Under the pieces are notes generated by a model, which saw nothing but the letters and a program-made list of their open reading frames with translations, was not told the DNA's origin and searched no databases. Source: Granulimonas faecalis (GTDB lineage Bacteria; Actinomycetota; Coriobacteriia; Coriobacteriales; Atopobiaceae). Taken from it: a stretch of DNA of 64,000 nucleotides. The DNA is taken from assembly GCF_022834715.1 (NCBI RefSeq), contig NZ_BQKC01000001.1:124001-188000 (forward strand), given 5' to 3'. Positions 38,689 through 46,751 of this stretch are shown piece by piece (the stretch's first letter is position 1; every line of letters begins with the position of its first letter). The translations under genes and the position numbers were made by a program.

Positions 38689-39843
38689 GTGAAGTCGCAG
38701 ACCCCCACGATGCTCGATTACGCCCGGTCGGCGCAGAACCGCATGGCCGAGAACCTCGGGCGTTCGGCGGAGCTCACCTGCTGGCTGGTGGATTCCTATG
38801 CCGCGACGCTCCGGCGCTCCGGCGGCCCGGCGGTCAGGATCGTCGCGTCCGGGTCCTCCCGCCACGCGGCCGACTGCGCCCGCGACTTCATGGCCCGGAC
38901 CCTCGGGGAGCAGGTGTGCGTCGTGACCCCGGAGCGGTTCATGGCGTTCGACCACAACTACCCCGCCAACGCGTTCAACGTGGTGGTCTCGCAGAGCGGC
39001 TACTCCACCAACGTGCTCGCGGCCCTCGATTTCCTGCATGACGGCGGGCAGCCGGCGGTCGCCCTCACCGCGAACCTCGGCTCGCCCGTCGCGGACCGCG
39101 CCGACGTGGCGGTGGACTACGGGTGCGGTCTGGAGGCGGTGGACTTCGTCACCCAGGGCATGCTCACCCTGGTCGAGTTCCTCATGCTCTTCTCGCTCTA
39201 CGGGGCAGAGGCGGCGGGGACCATCGGGCAGCGGTCCCTCATGGAGGGTCTCGCCTCCGTCGAGGACGCCGTGGCCGCCCACGGAGCCTGCCTGCCCGCG
39301 GCCGACGCCTTCGTCGAGCGGCATATGGGCGATCTCTCCCGCCGCTCCCCTGCCCTGGTCGTGGGCAACGGCCCCGCATGGGGCGTTGCCGAGGAGGCCG
39401 CCCTCAAGTTCCAGGAGACGCTCAAGATCGCCGCCGCCCCCTTCGAGGGCGAGGAGTTCGTGCACGGCCCCGAGATGCAGGTGGCCCCCGGACACCTCGT
39501 CTTCATCCAGGACGACCCCGCAGGGTCGCCGCGCCTCGCCCGCTGCGCCCGGGTCATGGCCCAGGTGACGCCGTCGGCGTGGCTGCTCACGGCCTGCCCG
39601 GCCGGCGAGCCCTACGAGGTGCGCCTGCCTTCCTGCGCCGACCCGCTCTGCACCGCCATCCCCAACCTGGGGTTCTTCCAGGTCGTGGCGGCGACGGTCG
39701 CCCAGGCGACGGACTCCTGGGACATCCACCCGTTCCTGGCGGCCCACGAGGGCGAGCTCGGCAGCAAGGCCCCCGGCTACGACGAGGCCGTGGCAGAGCT
39801 CGAGCGCCGGGCATCCACTTCTGCAGACACGGCGCGTCCCTAG
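38689..39843 (+). CDS. SIS-domain sugar-phosphate deglycase/isomerase 1 (Gfr/AgaS-like)
   Basis: A 384-residue protein with two SIS folds. N-terminal sugar-phosphate motifs include IVASGSSRHAA and VVSQSGYSTNV. The second half has FQETLKIAAAPFEGEEFVHG; Glu243 and His259 keep the E-x15-H spacing of FraB-type deglycases. A likely reaction is hydrolysis of a 6-phosphorylated sugar-amine (for example fructoselysine- or glucoselysine-6-P) to hexose phosphate and amine. An amino-sugar isomerase is the alternative. GTG start with GGAAGGGG upstream; first gene of the transport operon. Confidence 0.75.
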   Translation: MKSQTPTMLDYARSAQNRMAENLGRSAELTCWLVDSYAATLRRSGGPAVRIVASGSSRHAADCARDFMARTLGEQVCVVTPERFMAFDHNYPANAFNVVVSQSGYSTNVLAALDFLHDGGQPAVALTANLGSPVADRADVAVDYGCGLEAVDFVTQGMLTLVEFLMLFSLYGAEAAGTIGQRSLMEGLASVEDAVAAHGACLPAADAFVERHMGDLSRRSPALVVGNGPAWGVAEEAALKFQETLKIAAAPFEGEEFVHGPEMQVAPGHLVFIQDDPAGSPRLARCARVMAQVTPSAWLLTACPAGEPYEVRLPSCADPLCTAIPNLGFFQVVAATVAQATDSWDIHPFLAAHEGELGSKAPGYDEAVAELERRASTSADTARP

Positions 39844-39914
39844 GCGCCTGTCCCTTGGGGGGCCGCCGGTACCCGGCCGCCCCGTACCACCGGAGAGAGA
39901 ATGAGAGGAGCACC

Positions 39915-40976
39915 GTGAAAGAGACTGAGAAGGTCGAGATCATGCACTTCGACCAGGAGGGGTACCTCGCCGACGGCGAGGCTCTCCACGAGACCGGCAA
40001 GCGCATGGCCGCCATGGCCGACAAGGTGGCCGACGAGGGCTACGACGCCGTCTTCCTCATGGGTGTCGGCGGCACATGGGACGAGCTCATGCAGCTCGAG
40101 TACATGATGAACAAGTACGGCGACAAGGACCTCGAGGTCTACCTCATCCACGCAGCCGAGTGGCTCGTGGCGGGCCACAAACGCATGACCGAGCGCTCCG
40201 TGGTACTCACCGCATCCGAGAGCGGCACCACGCCTGAGATCCTCGAGGCGGTGGCCAAGCTCAAGGAGATGGGCGTGCGCGTGGTGGCCATGACCAAGCC
40301 CGACGGCCCCATCGGCAAGGCGGTTGGTGCCGAGAACTGCGTGGCCATGGCGTCCAGCCACGGGTGCGGCGGCTGCGAGGGCGGGTACTACCTCGCCGAC
40401 TGCTTCGGGCTCAAGCTTCTCGAACGTCGCGGCAGCTTCCCGGCCTTTGACCGCTTCATCGAGCAGTGCCGCGGAATTTGGGCGGACCTCGTCGACATCC
40501 GCAAGAGGTTCGAGCCCGTCGCCGAGAGGATCGCGCGCTCCTACGCCCTCGCCCCCTACACCATGTTCGTGGGCTCCGGCGCCCTATGGGGCGAGACCAT
40601 CCTGTTCGCCATGTGCATTCTCGAGGAGATGCAGTGGAAGCGCACCCGCTACATCAGCTCCGCCGACTTCTTCCACGGCACCCTCGAGCTCGTGGAGGAG
40701 GGCGTCCCCGTCGTGCTCTTCAAGGGCGTCGACGAGTACCGCAAGCTCGACGACCGCGTCGAGGCGTTCCTCAAGAGCGGCCGCACCGGTGACGACGACG
40801 TTGTCGTCATCGACGTCGACGAGTTCGCGACGCCCTCGATCGACAAGGAGTTCCGCACCATCGTGAGTCCGTGGATCCTCTCGTCCCTGGTGACCGACCG
40901 CGTGTCCGCCTACTACGAGACCGTCACGAAGCACAACCTCAACTATCGCCGCTACTACCACCAGTTCGAGTACTAG
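39915..40976 (+). CDS. SIS-domain deglycase 2 (FrlB/FraB/Gfr-like)
   Basis: A 353-residue SIS protein. VFLMGVGGTWDELM and VLTASESGTTPEILE form the sugar-phosphate site. SSADFFHGTLEL near residue 254 matches the catalytic segment of FraB: His254 and Glu238 are 16 apart, as His230 and Glu214 are in Salmonella FraB (from memory). Fructoselysine-6-P or a related Amadori phosphate is the likely substrate. GTG start with AGAGGAG upstream. It differs clearly from the 384-residue SIS protein, so the pair may handle two epimeric substrates, as GfrE and GfrF do. Confidence 0.8.
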   Translation: MKETEKVEIMHFDQEGYLADGEALHETGKRMAAMADKVADEGYDAVFLMGVGGTWDELMQLEYMMNKYGDKDLEVYLIHAAEWLVAGHKRMTERSVVLTASESGTTPEILEAVAKLKEMGVRVVAMTKPDGPIGKAVGAENCVAMASSHGCGGCEGGYYLADCFGLKLLERRGSFPAFDRFIEQCRGIWADLVDIRKRFEPVAERIARSYALAPYTMFVGSGALWGETILFAMCILEEMQWKRTRYISSADFFHGTLELVEEGVPVVLFKGVDEYRKLDDRVEAFLKSGRTGDDDVVVIDVDEFATPSIDKEFRTIVSPWILSSLVTDRVSAYYETVTKHNLNYRRYYHQFEY

Positions 40977-40984
40977 CCAGCAGC

Positions 40985-41010
40985 CGTGGCCGGCCGGGGT
41001 GCCGGCCACG
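40985..41010 (+). promoter_or_regulatory. Intercistronic hairpin in the PTS operon
   Basis: Ten-base perfect arms CGTGGCCGGC at 40985-40994 and complement at 41001-41010 fill the 48-base gap between the SIS gene and the EIIA gene. There is no T tract; it probably stabilises or differentially processes the mRNA. Confidence 0.5.
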
Positions 41011-41024
41011 GGCAGGGGGGTCCC

Positions 41025-41441
41025 ATGAGAAGGTTCGTTATCGCATCCCATGCCCACTTCGCCCAGGGAATCGCCGAGGCCCTGGCCTTCCTTGTCGGGG
41101 AGCGCGAGGACCTCACGACGGCGTGCCTGTTCGTCGACGGCAACGACGACGTGGCAGCGGTGGCGGCGGAGGCCGTGGGCGACGGGGACGACGAGGTCGT
41201 GGTGTGCTGCGACATCCTCGGGGGGTCGGTGTGCAACGAGTTCACCAAGCTCCTTGCCGGGCACCCCAACCTCCATGTGGTGGCCAACATGAGCCTCCCG
41301 CTCCTGATCTCCCTGCTCTTCTCCGACTCGGCCGAGCCGGTGGGAGAGGTGGTGCGCCGGGCCGTGACCTCGCCGGATACGGCACCCAAGTACGTGAACG
41401 ACCTCGTGGCGTTCGAGGGCGCCGAGGAGGAGGAGTTCTGA
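41025..41441 (+). CDS. PTS mannose-family EIIA
   Basis: A 138-residue phosphocarrier. The phosphorylated His lies in IASHAHFAQGI (His near residue 9 or 11; alignment to SHGxFA favours the first). GGSVCNEFTKLL matches the conserved GGTPxN region. It passes phosphate from HPr to EIIB. AGGGGGGT precedes ATG. It is first of four PTS subunit genes. Confidence 0.88.
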   Translation: MRRFVIASHAHFAQGIAEALAFLVGEREDLTTACLFVDGNDDVAAVAAEAVGDGDDEVVVCCDILGGSVCNEFTKLLAGHPNLHVVANMSLPLLISLLFSDSAEPVGEVVRRAVTSPDTAPKYVNDLVAFEGAEEEEF

Positions 41442-41505
41442 GAACGGCCTCGAGGCCGGGACCGCACGTCCGTCCGTTCGTCTCTAGTTCCTGGGGGTAT
41501 CAACT

Positions 41506-41976
41506 ATGATTCTTTTGCTGAGGGTCGACCACCGGTTGCTCCATGGGCAGGTCGCCGTGTCGTGGTGTCAGGGGCTGGGCGCCAACTGCGTCTTCTGCGT
41601 CGGGGACCACGTCGCCAACGATCCCGTGTGGAAGACCACGTTAAAGCTGGGCAAGCCCGCGGGCTGCAAGCTCGTCATCAAGGACATGGACCATGCCGTC
41701 GAGGCCATCAACTCCGGCGTCACCGACAAGTACCGCATGGTCGTCAGCGTGCAGACCATCGCCGAGGCCAAGGAGCTGGCCGACCGCTGCCCGGTGGTGA
41801 CCAGCATCAACCTCGGCAACACCAAGGCGAGCCCCACGACCCGGGAGGTCTCCCGCCAAGTCTTCCTCGAGCCCGAGGAGGAGGCCATGATCCGCGAGCT
41901 CGTCGACCGCGGCGTCGAGGTGGAGATCAGGCCCCTGGCCGACGACCCCAAGGTCGACGCCGCCTCCGTGCTCTGA
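41506..41976 (+). CDS. PTS mannose-family EIIB
   Basis: A 156-residue cytoplasmic phosphocarrier. The active His is in RVDHRLLHGQV (His14, the second His of the motif, in the family numbering). The length is normal for a stand-alone EIIB-Man. It transfers phosphate to the sugar as EIIC/EIID import it. The next gene, EIIC, follows after 39 bases. Confidence 0.92.
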   Translation: MILLLRVDHRLLHGQVAVSWCQGLGANCVFCVGDHVANDPVWKTTLKLGKPAGCKLVIKDMDHAVEAINSGVTDKYRMVVSVQTIAEAKELADRCPVVTSINLGNTKASPTTREVSRQVFLEPEEEAMIRELVDRGVEVEIRPLADDPKVDAASVL

Positions 41977-42015
41977 GGCCACTCCTTTGCATCCACTCCA
42001 CAGATTGGCGGAACC

Positions 42016-42786
42016 ATGATCGTACAAGCCGTGCTCGTCGGCCTCATCGGGGCCCTCGGGTGTCTCGACTACCAGTTGGGAACGCTCTACATGTTCAGGC
42101 CCATCGTCATGTGCCCCCTCGTGGGCCTTGCCCTGGGTGACCTCCAGACCGGCCTCGCCGTGGGCGCCAGCCTCGAGTTGCTGTTCATGGGGTCCATCTC
42201 CATCGGCGCCTACGTGCCGCCCAACGAGACCATCGGCGGCGTGCTGGCCTGCGCGTTCGCCATCTCGCTCGGCGAGGGGACCGAGGCGGCCATCGCCCTG
42301 GCGATGCCCATCGCGGTGCTCTCCCTGGCCATCGGCAACCTGCTCCAGCCCATCTGGCCCTTCTTCGTCGACAAGGCCGACGCCTTTGCCAAGAAGGGGG
42401 ACCTCAGGGGCATCTACGCGCTGCACTGGGGTATCGGCCTGTGGGGCTGCGTCGAGTACTTCCTGCTTTGCGGGGGCGCCTTTCTCCTCGGCGTGGACGC
42501 CGTGCAAGGCATCCTCGATTGGATCCCCAGCTTCATCCTCGACGGCTTCGGAGTGGCCGCGAACCTTCTGCCGGCCATGGGCTTCGCCATGCTCGGCCGC
42601 CTCGTGATCACGAAGAAGCTCGTCCCCTTCTACTTCCTGGGTTTCCTGCTCTGCAGCTACATGGGGGTGCCGGTCCTGGGCGTGGCCATCCTCGCCATCA
42701 TCATCGGCATCGAAAAGTTCGACCTTATCAATATGAACACGGGCGCCCAGATGGCCCTCGAGGGGGATGACGACGATGACTTCTGA
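42016..42786 (+). CDS. PTS mannose-family EIIC
   Basis: A 256-residue membrane subunit. GLALGDLQTGLAVGASLELLFMG and the following GAYVPPNE form the conserved EIIC-Man region; about eight hydrophobic segments are seen. With EIID it forms the sugar channel. Its C-terminal DDDDDF overlaps the EIID start by 20 bases. Confidence 0.92.
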   Translation: MIVQAVLVGLIGALGCLDYQLGTLYMFRPIVMCPLVGLALGDLQTGLAVGASLELLFMGSISIGAYVPPNETIGGVLACAFAISLGEGTEAAIALAMPIAVLSLAIGNLLQPIWPFFVDKADAFAKKGDLRGIYALHWGIGLWGCVEYFLLCGGAFLLGVDAVQGILDWIPSFILDGFGVAANLLPAMGFAMLGRLVITKKLVPFYFLGFLLCSYMGVPVLGVAILAIIIGIEKFDLINMNTGAQMALEGDDDDDF

Positions 42787-43636
42787 TGCGATGAACCTCG
42801 GCGCCACCGGCGCGACGGTCGAGGACGACGGCAAGATCACCCACAGGGACCTCGTCAAGTCGGCCCTGGGTGTGGGGTCCCTGGGCATGGAGTTCTCCTG
42901 GACCTACTACAAGCAGATGAACATCGCCTTCTGCCTGATGATCGCCAATATGCTCAAGAAGATCTACCGTGACGACCCCGAGGGCTACAAGGCCGCCCTC
43001 GAGCGGCACCTCGCCTTCTTCAACATCACGGTGCAGTTCGCCCCCTTCGTGGGCGGCGTGGCCATCTCCATGGAGGAACGCGTGGCCAGGGGCGAGATCG
43101 ACCCGGAGTCGGTGAACGACGTCAAGGCGGCGCTCATGGGCCCGCTCTCCGGCATCGGTGACTCCATCTTCCTTGCCACCATCCGCGTCATCGCCGCCGC
43201 TGTGGGCATCGCCCTCTGTCAGGCGGGCAACCCCTTCGGCCCCATCGCCTTCCTGCTCATCTACAACGTCCCCGGCTTCTGGCTGAGGGTCTGGGGCGTC
43301 CAGAAGGGCTACGACCTCGGCGTGGACTTCCTCGCCAAGACCCAGGAGAACGGCCTCATGACCAAGGTGATGACGGCCGTGTCCATCGTGGGCGTCATGG
43401 TGGTGGGCGCCATGAGCGTGGACATGTTCTGGGCGTCCATCCCCATCGAGATCGGCGTGGGCGAGAACGTGCAGACGGTCCAGGACATCCTCGACGGCAT
43501 CATGCCGGGCATGTTGGGCATGGCCGCGTTCTGGCTCTACTACTGGCTTCTCTCCAAGAAGATCAGCCCCTCCTGGCTCATCGTCGGTTCGATGCTGCTC
43601 GGCGTGGTGGGCGTCTACTTCGGGTTCTTGGCATAG
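42767..43636 (+). CDS. PTS mannose-family EIID
   Basis: A 289-residue membrane subunit. MEFSWTYYKQMNIAFCLMI, LERHLAFFNITVQFAPFVGG and MGPLSGIGDSIFLAT are the diagnostic EIID segments. A hydrophobic C-terminal half ends in FGFLA. The start lies inside the EIIC gene with GAGGGGG upstream, so the two subunits are made together. It is the last gene before a strong terminator. Confidence 0.93.
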   Translation: MTTMTSDAMNLGATGATVEDDGKITHRDLVKSALGVGSLGMEFSWTYYKQMNIAFCLMIANMLKKIYRDDPEGYKAALERHLAFFNITVQFAPFVGGVAISMEERVARGEIDPESVNDVKAALMGPLSGIGDSIFLATIRVIAAAVGIALCQAGNPFGPIAFLLIYNVPGFWLRVWGVQKGYDLGVDFLAKTQENGLMTKVMTAVSIVGVMVVGAMSVDMFWASIPIEIGVGENVQTVQDILDGIMPGMLGMAAFWLYYWLLSKKISPSWLIVGSMLLGVVGVYFGFLA

Positions 43637-43647
43637 CCCCCCAGGAC

Positions 43648-43684
43648 GGGCGGCGGTCGGCTGGGGCCGGCCGCCGCCCTTTTT
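43648..43684 (+). terminator. Terminator of the SIS-PTS operon
   Basis: GGGCGGCGG at 43648-43656 pairs with CCGCCGCCC at 43671-43679, followed by TTTTT. It lies 12 bases after the EIID stop. Confidence 0.9.
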
Positions 43685-43764
43685 GCCGAAACGGGCCGCA
43701 GGGATGCGGCCTACGGGTTGCGGGACACCGCGGAAAGGGGCGCCTCTGCGCCGCGTGATATGAG

Positions 43765-44988
43765 ATGAGAAGAACCGTCGACGGCACCACGGCGGAGCAC
43801 CGCCTCTCGAGGGCGGAGGTCGACCTGATCTGGATCGAGTCGCTCCAGTGGTGCGCCAACAACGCCGTCTACTTCCTGGGGCTCATCGGTGCCGCCACCT
43901 ACGATCTCGCCGGCGGGGCGTTCCTCGTCGCCGCTGTCACCCTCGTGCGAAACCTCTGCGTCTCGGCGGGCAACGCCTTGGCGGGGCCGGCCATCGACCG
44001 GGTCGGGCCGCGCCGGGTGGCCATGGTCACGGTGGCCGCGGCGGCGGTGTCGAGCCTCGTGATGGGCGTGGTGCCCATCAGTGTGCCATCCCTTGTCTTC
44101 GCGGCGGTCTTCCTCGGGCTCTGCGGCGGGTTTCTCAACACCACCACCCATGCGTACCCCGGCTACCTCCAGCCGGACGAGCACGGTAGGCAGCGGCTTA
44201 ATGGCCTGCTGGTGTTCTACAGTAACATCGCCTTCACCTTGGGCCCGGTTGCGGGAGGGCTTCTAGTGGGCGTGCTCCCCACCAACTCGGTCTACCTGTT
44301 CATGGCGGCCGTCATGGCCGTGACCTTCCTGTTCGCCCGCGACTGCCGGGAGCGGGTGAGGCCCGCCGGGAACGGCGACGCGCCTGCGGGCGTGGTCTCC
44401 GGCATGATGGAGGGTGCGCGCATCACCTTCTCCAACCACGACCTGCTCATCATCTTCGTCTCCGGGTTCCTGGGGTTCTTCGCCTTCGGCGCCTTCGACT
44501 CGCTCGAGTCGCTTTTCTACCGCGACGTGCTGCGGGTCGACATCGTGTGGCTGGGTTGGCTCTCCGCCGTGGTGGGCCTCACCTCGTCGGTGGGCGCGTG
44601 GGTCCTCACCCGCGTCCCCTCCTCCCGGGTCGACCTCGGGCTGTTGCTGGAGTCGCTCTTAGCGGTGGGTGTGGGGTCCATGGTCTACGTGGGGACCGAC
44701 ATTCTGTGGGTGGCCGTCCTCGGTCAGGCCGTCAACGGGTTCGCCTGGGGCTTCCTGGAGCCGGTGCAGATGACTCTGGTGCAGCAGGAGACGCCCATCG
44801 CCTCCCTTGGCCGCGTCATGGGATTCGTGCGCTTCGGCCTCATGAGCGCCGGCGTGCTGCCCCTGCTGGCGGCCCCGTTCCTGGCAGACGCCTTCGGCGT
44901 CCAACCGGTGCTCTTCGGGGCGTCGTGCGTCATCGCGGTGGTGGGTGCGGCGTTCTGCCTGTGGTGGCGCTTCGGCCGGGAGAGGTGA
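43765..44988 (+). CDS. MFS transporter, 12-segment
   Basis: A 407-residue major facilitator. The A-like motif is GPAIDRVGPRRVAMVTV after segment 2. There are twelve hydrophobic segments in two halves, with an RPAGNGD linker loop. The substrate cannot be read from sequence. It follows the PTS terminator by 80 bases and so has its own promoter; a role in exporting an amine product of the PTS locus is only a guess. Confidence 0.8.
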   Translation: MRRTVDGTTAEHRLSRAEVDLIWIESLQWCANNAVYFLGLIGAATYDLAGGAFLVAAVTLVRNLCVSAGNALAGPAIDRVGPRRVAMVTVAAAAVSSLVMGVVPISVPSLVFAAVFLGLCGGFLNTTTHAYPGYLQPDEHGRQRLNGLLVFYSNIAFTLGPVAGGLLVGVLPTNSVYLFMAAVMAVTFLFARDCRERVRPAGNGDAPAGVVSGMMEGARITFSNHDLLIIFVSGFLGFFAFGAFDSLESLFYRDVLRVDIVWLGWLSAVVGLTSSVGAWVLTRVPSSRVDLGLLLESLLAVGVGSMVYVGTDILWVAVLGQAVNGFAWGFLEPVQMTLVQQETPIASLGRVMGFVRFGLMSAGVLPLLAAPFLADAFGVQPVLFGASCVIAVVGAAFCLWWRFGRER

Positions 44989-45024
44989 CCCAGGGGCGGT
45001 GCCCGGTGCCGGCCTGCCGCGCGC

Positions 45025-45051
45025 GAGAGCGGTGCCTGACCCATCTGTCAC
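45025..45051. repeat. Degenerate TGGGCCAGGCACC hairpin copy
   Basis: GGTGCCTGACCCATCTGTCAC is present but the left arm is decayed (GAGAGC instead of GACAGC) and one central base differs. It lies between two genes on the same strand. Confidence 0.5.
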
Positions 45052-45119
45052 ACGCGTCCCGTTGTGGGGGCCATCCGGGAGGGCTATCGTTCTGGGGATG
45101 CCCACAGACGGGAGGCCGT

Positions 45120-45809
45120 ATGGCGCTGTTCGATGCGGAGCACCTCAGCACGACCTACATGAGCCGGGGAGAGCCGCACGCGCCCTTCGACGACGTGTCG
45201 TTCGAGCTCTCGGCCGGCGGTGTCTACGACCTCACCGGTCCCTCGGGATCGGGCAAGACCACGCTGCTCAGGGTGTGTGCCCGCATGCTGCCGAGAACCT
45301 CCGGCACCCTCAGGATCGAGGGTGCGGATGCCGGGTCGATGCCCCCGGCCCAGTGGCGCCGGCGGGTGTGCCTCGTCCCCCAGCAGTGCACGCTCGTGCC
45401 CGGGACCGTGGGCGACAACCTGCGCCTCCCTTGGACACTCAGGATCAACGCCGGCTCCAGGCCGCCGGATGACGCGGAGCTCGCCCGCCTTCTCCGCGCC
45501 GTGGAGTTGGGCGACGTCGGGTGCGGCACGGACGCCTCCCAGCTCTCCGGCGGCCAGCAGGCCCGCGTGGCGCTGCTCCGGGCCTTCGCCACGCGCCCGC
45601 GGGTGCTCCTCCTCGACGAGGTGGACGCCGCGCTGGACGACGACTCCGCCATGGCCGTGGGCCGGCTCTGCCGCTCCCTGGCTGCCGAGGAGGGCTGTGC
45701 GGTGCTGCGCATCCGCCACCGGCCGCCCGACGGCATGGCCGACGCCGTGTTCGTGCTCGCCGACGGCGTCATCGACCGCACCGAGACCGGGGGAGGGGAT
45801 GCGTCATGA
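45120..45809 (+). CDS. fetA: ABC transporter ATP-binding protein, FetA/YbbL-like
   Basis: A 229-residue single ATPase domain. Walker A is GPSGSGKTTLL, signature LSGGQQARVALLRAF, and Walker B VLLLDEVDAALDD; the Q-loop is CLVPQQCT. A 4-base overlap (ATGA) with the UPF0014 membrane gene identifies the FetAB pair, described in E. coli as an iron exporter that supports peroxide resistance. The final switch region ILRIRHRPP keeps the His. Confidence 0.8.
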   Translation: MALFDAEHLSTTYMSRGEPHAPFDDVSFELSAGGVYDLTGPSGSGKTTLLRVCARMLPRTSGTLRIEGADAGSMPPAQWRRRVCLVPQQCTLVPGTVGDNLRLPWTLRINAGSRPPDDAELARLLRAVELGDVGCGTDASQLSGGQQARVALLRAFATRPRVLLLDEVDAALDDDSAMAVGRLCRSLAAEEGCAVLRIRHRPPDGMADAVFVLADGVIDRTETGGGDAS

Positions 45810-46618
45810 CCGGGGGAGTCGTCGACATCGGGTACCCGGAGCTGCTCATGGCCGTGGCGCTCATGGGCGTGGACCTCGTCGTGTCGTGGAGGCTGCGCCT
45901 GGGGCTCGTGAGGTCCATCGCCGTGTCCACGGCGCGGCTCCTCGTGCAGCTGCTGGCCCTCGGGTTCGTGCTCGGTTACCTGTTCCGATACCAGACGGTG
46001 TGGTGGGTGGCCCTCGCCGTGGCCGTGATGTCGCTGGCTGCCACGCAGATTGCCTGCGACCGCACGCGCAAGACGGTGCGTGGGGTCGCCCCGAGCGTGT
46101 TCGTCTCGATCTTCGTGCCGTCGGTCTCCGTGGCCCTCGTGGTGGTGGACGGCGTCATCGGGGCCCAGCCGTGGTGGAACGCGCAGCAGCTCGTGCCCAT
46201 CCTCGGCATGGTGATGGGAAACGCGCTCTCGTCGGTCTCCGTGGCCATCGAGCGGCTCTTCTCCAGCATGGACGCCCGGAGCCAGGAGATGTACGCCATG
46301 GTGGCCCTCGGCGCCACGCCGCGGGAGGCCGCCTTCCCGTCCATCAAGGCCGCGGTCTCCGCCGGCATGGCACCCACGCTCGCCACCATGTGCGCTGCGG
46401 GTATCGTGCAGATCCCGGGGATGATGAGCGGTCAGATCCTGGCGGGCGCCGACCCGATGATCGCCGCCAAATACCAGGTGGTGGTGCTCCTCATGGTCAG
46501 CGCGGCCGGCACCGCAGCCATCGTGTGCGCCTGCTACCTGGCTTACCGCCGTCGGTTCACCGACGAGGGCTACTACCTGGAGCCGGGCCTGCGCGACGAG
46601 CTCTCCCCTAGGCGCTGA
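45806..46618 (+). CDS. fetB: UPF0014-family permease, FetB/YbbM-like
   Basis: A 270-residue membrane protein. LVVSWRLRLGLVRSIAVSTARLLVQLL at the start, GNALSSVSVAIERL in the middle and GATPREAAFPSIKAAV are the family hallmarks, with about seven membrane segments. It forms the channel for the FetA ATPase and is translated from an ATGA overlap. Metal export is the best-supported role. Confidence 0.85.
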   Translation: MTGGVVDIGYPELLMAVALMGVDLVVSWRLRLGLVRSIAVSTARLLVQLLALGFVLGYLFRYQTVWWVALAVAVMSLAATQIACDRTRKTVRGVAPSVFVSIFVPSVSVALVVVDGVIGAQPWWNAQQLVPILGMVMGNALSSVSVAIERLFSSMDARSQEMYAMVALGATPREAAFPSIKAAVSAGMAPTLATMCAAGIVQIPGMMSGQILAGADPMIAAKYQVVVLLMVSAAGTAAIVCACYLAYRRRFTDEGYYLEPGLRDELSPRR

Positions 46619-46621
46619 CGT

Positions 46622-46650
46622 GTGACAGCGGTGCCTGGCCCATCTGTCAC
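46622..46650. repeat. TGGGCCAGGCACC hairpin copy, inverted
   Basis: Four bases after the fetB stop. On the minus strand it reads GTGACAGA ... GCTGTCAC with AATAGGCAAG in front. It lies in the convergent gap with the AlbA_2 gene. Confidence 0.65.
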
Positions 46651-46700
46651 CTTGCCTATTGACTGATTGATGCTGAGGCGGCACATCGCGCCTCGTGATC

Positions 46701-46742
46701 GCCTCCTGCCCGTCCGGAACCGGTTCCGGACGGGCAGGAGGC
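46701..46742. repeat. Perfect 42-base palindrome, ACCGGTTCCGG family
   Basis: Arms 46701-46721 and 46722-46742 are exact complements with no loop, centred on GGAACC-GGTTCC. It lies 9 bases beyond the AlbA_2 gene stop and may terminate both convergent genes. Related hairpins sit upstream of the same gene (48423-48645) and at 60482-60511. Confidence 0.8.
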
Positions 46743-46751
46743 CTCGATTGG

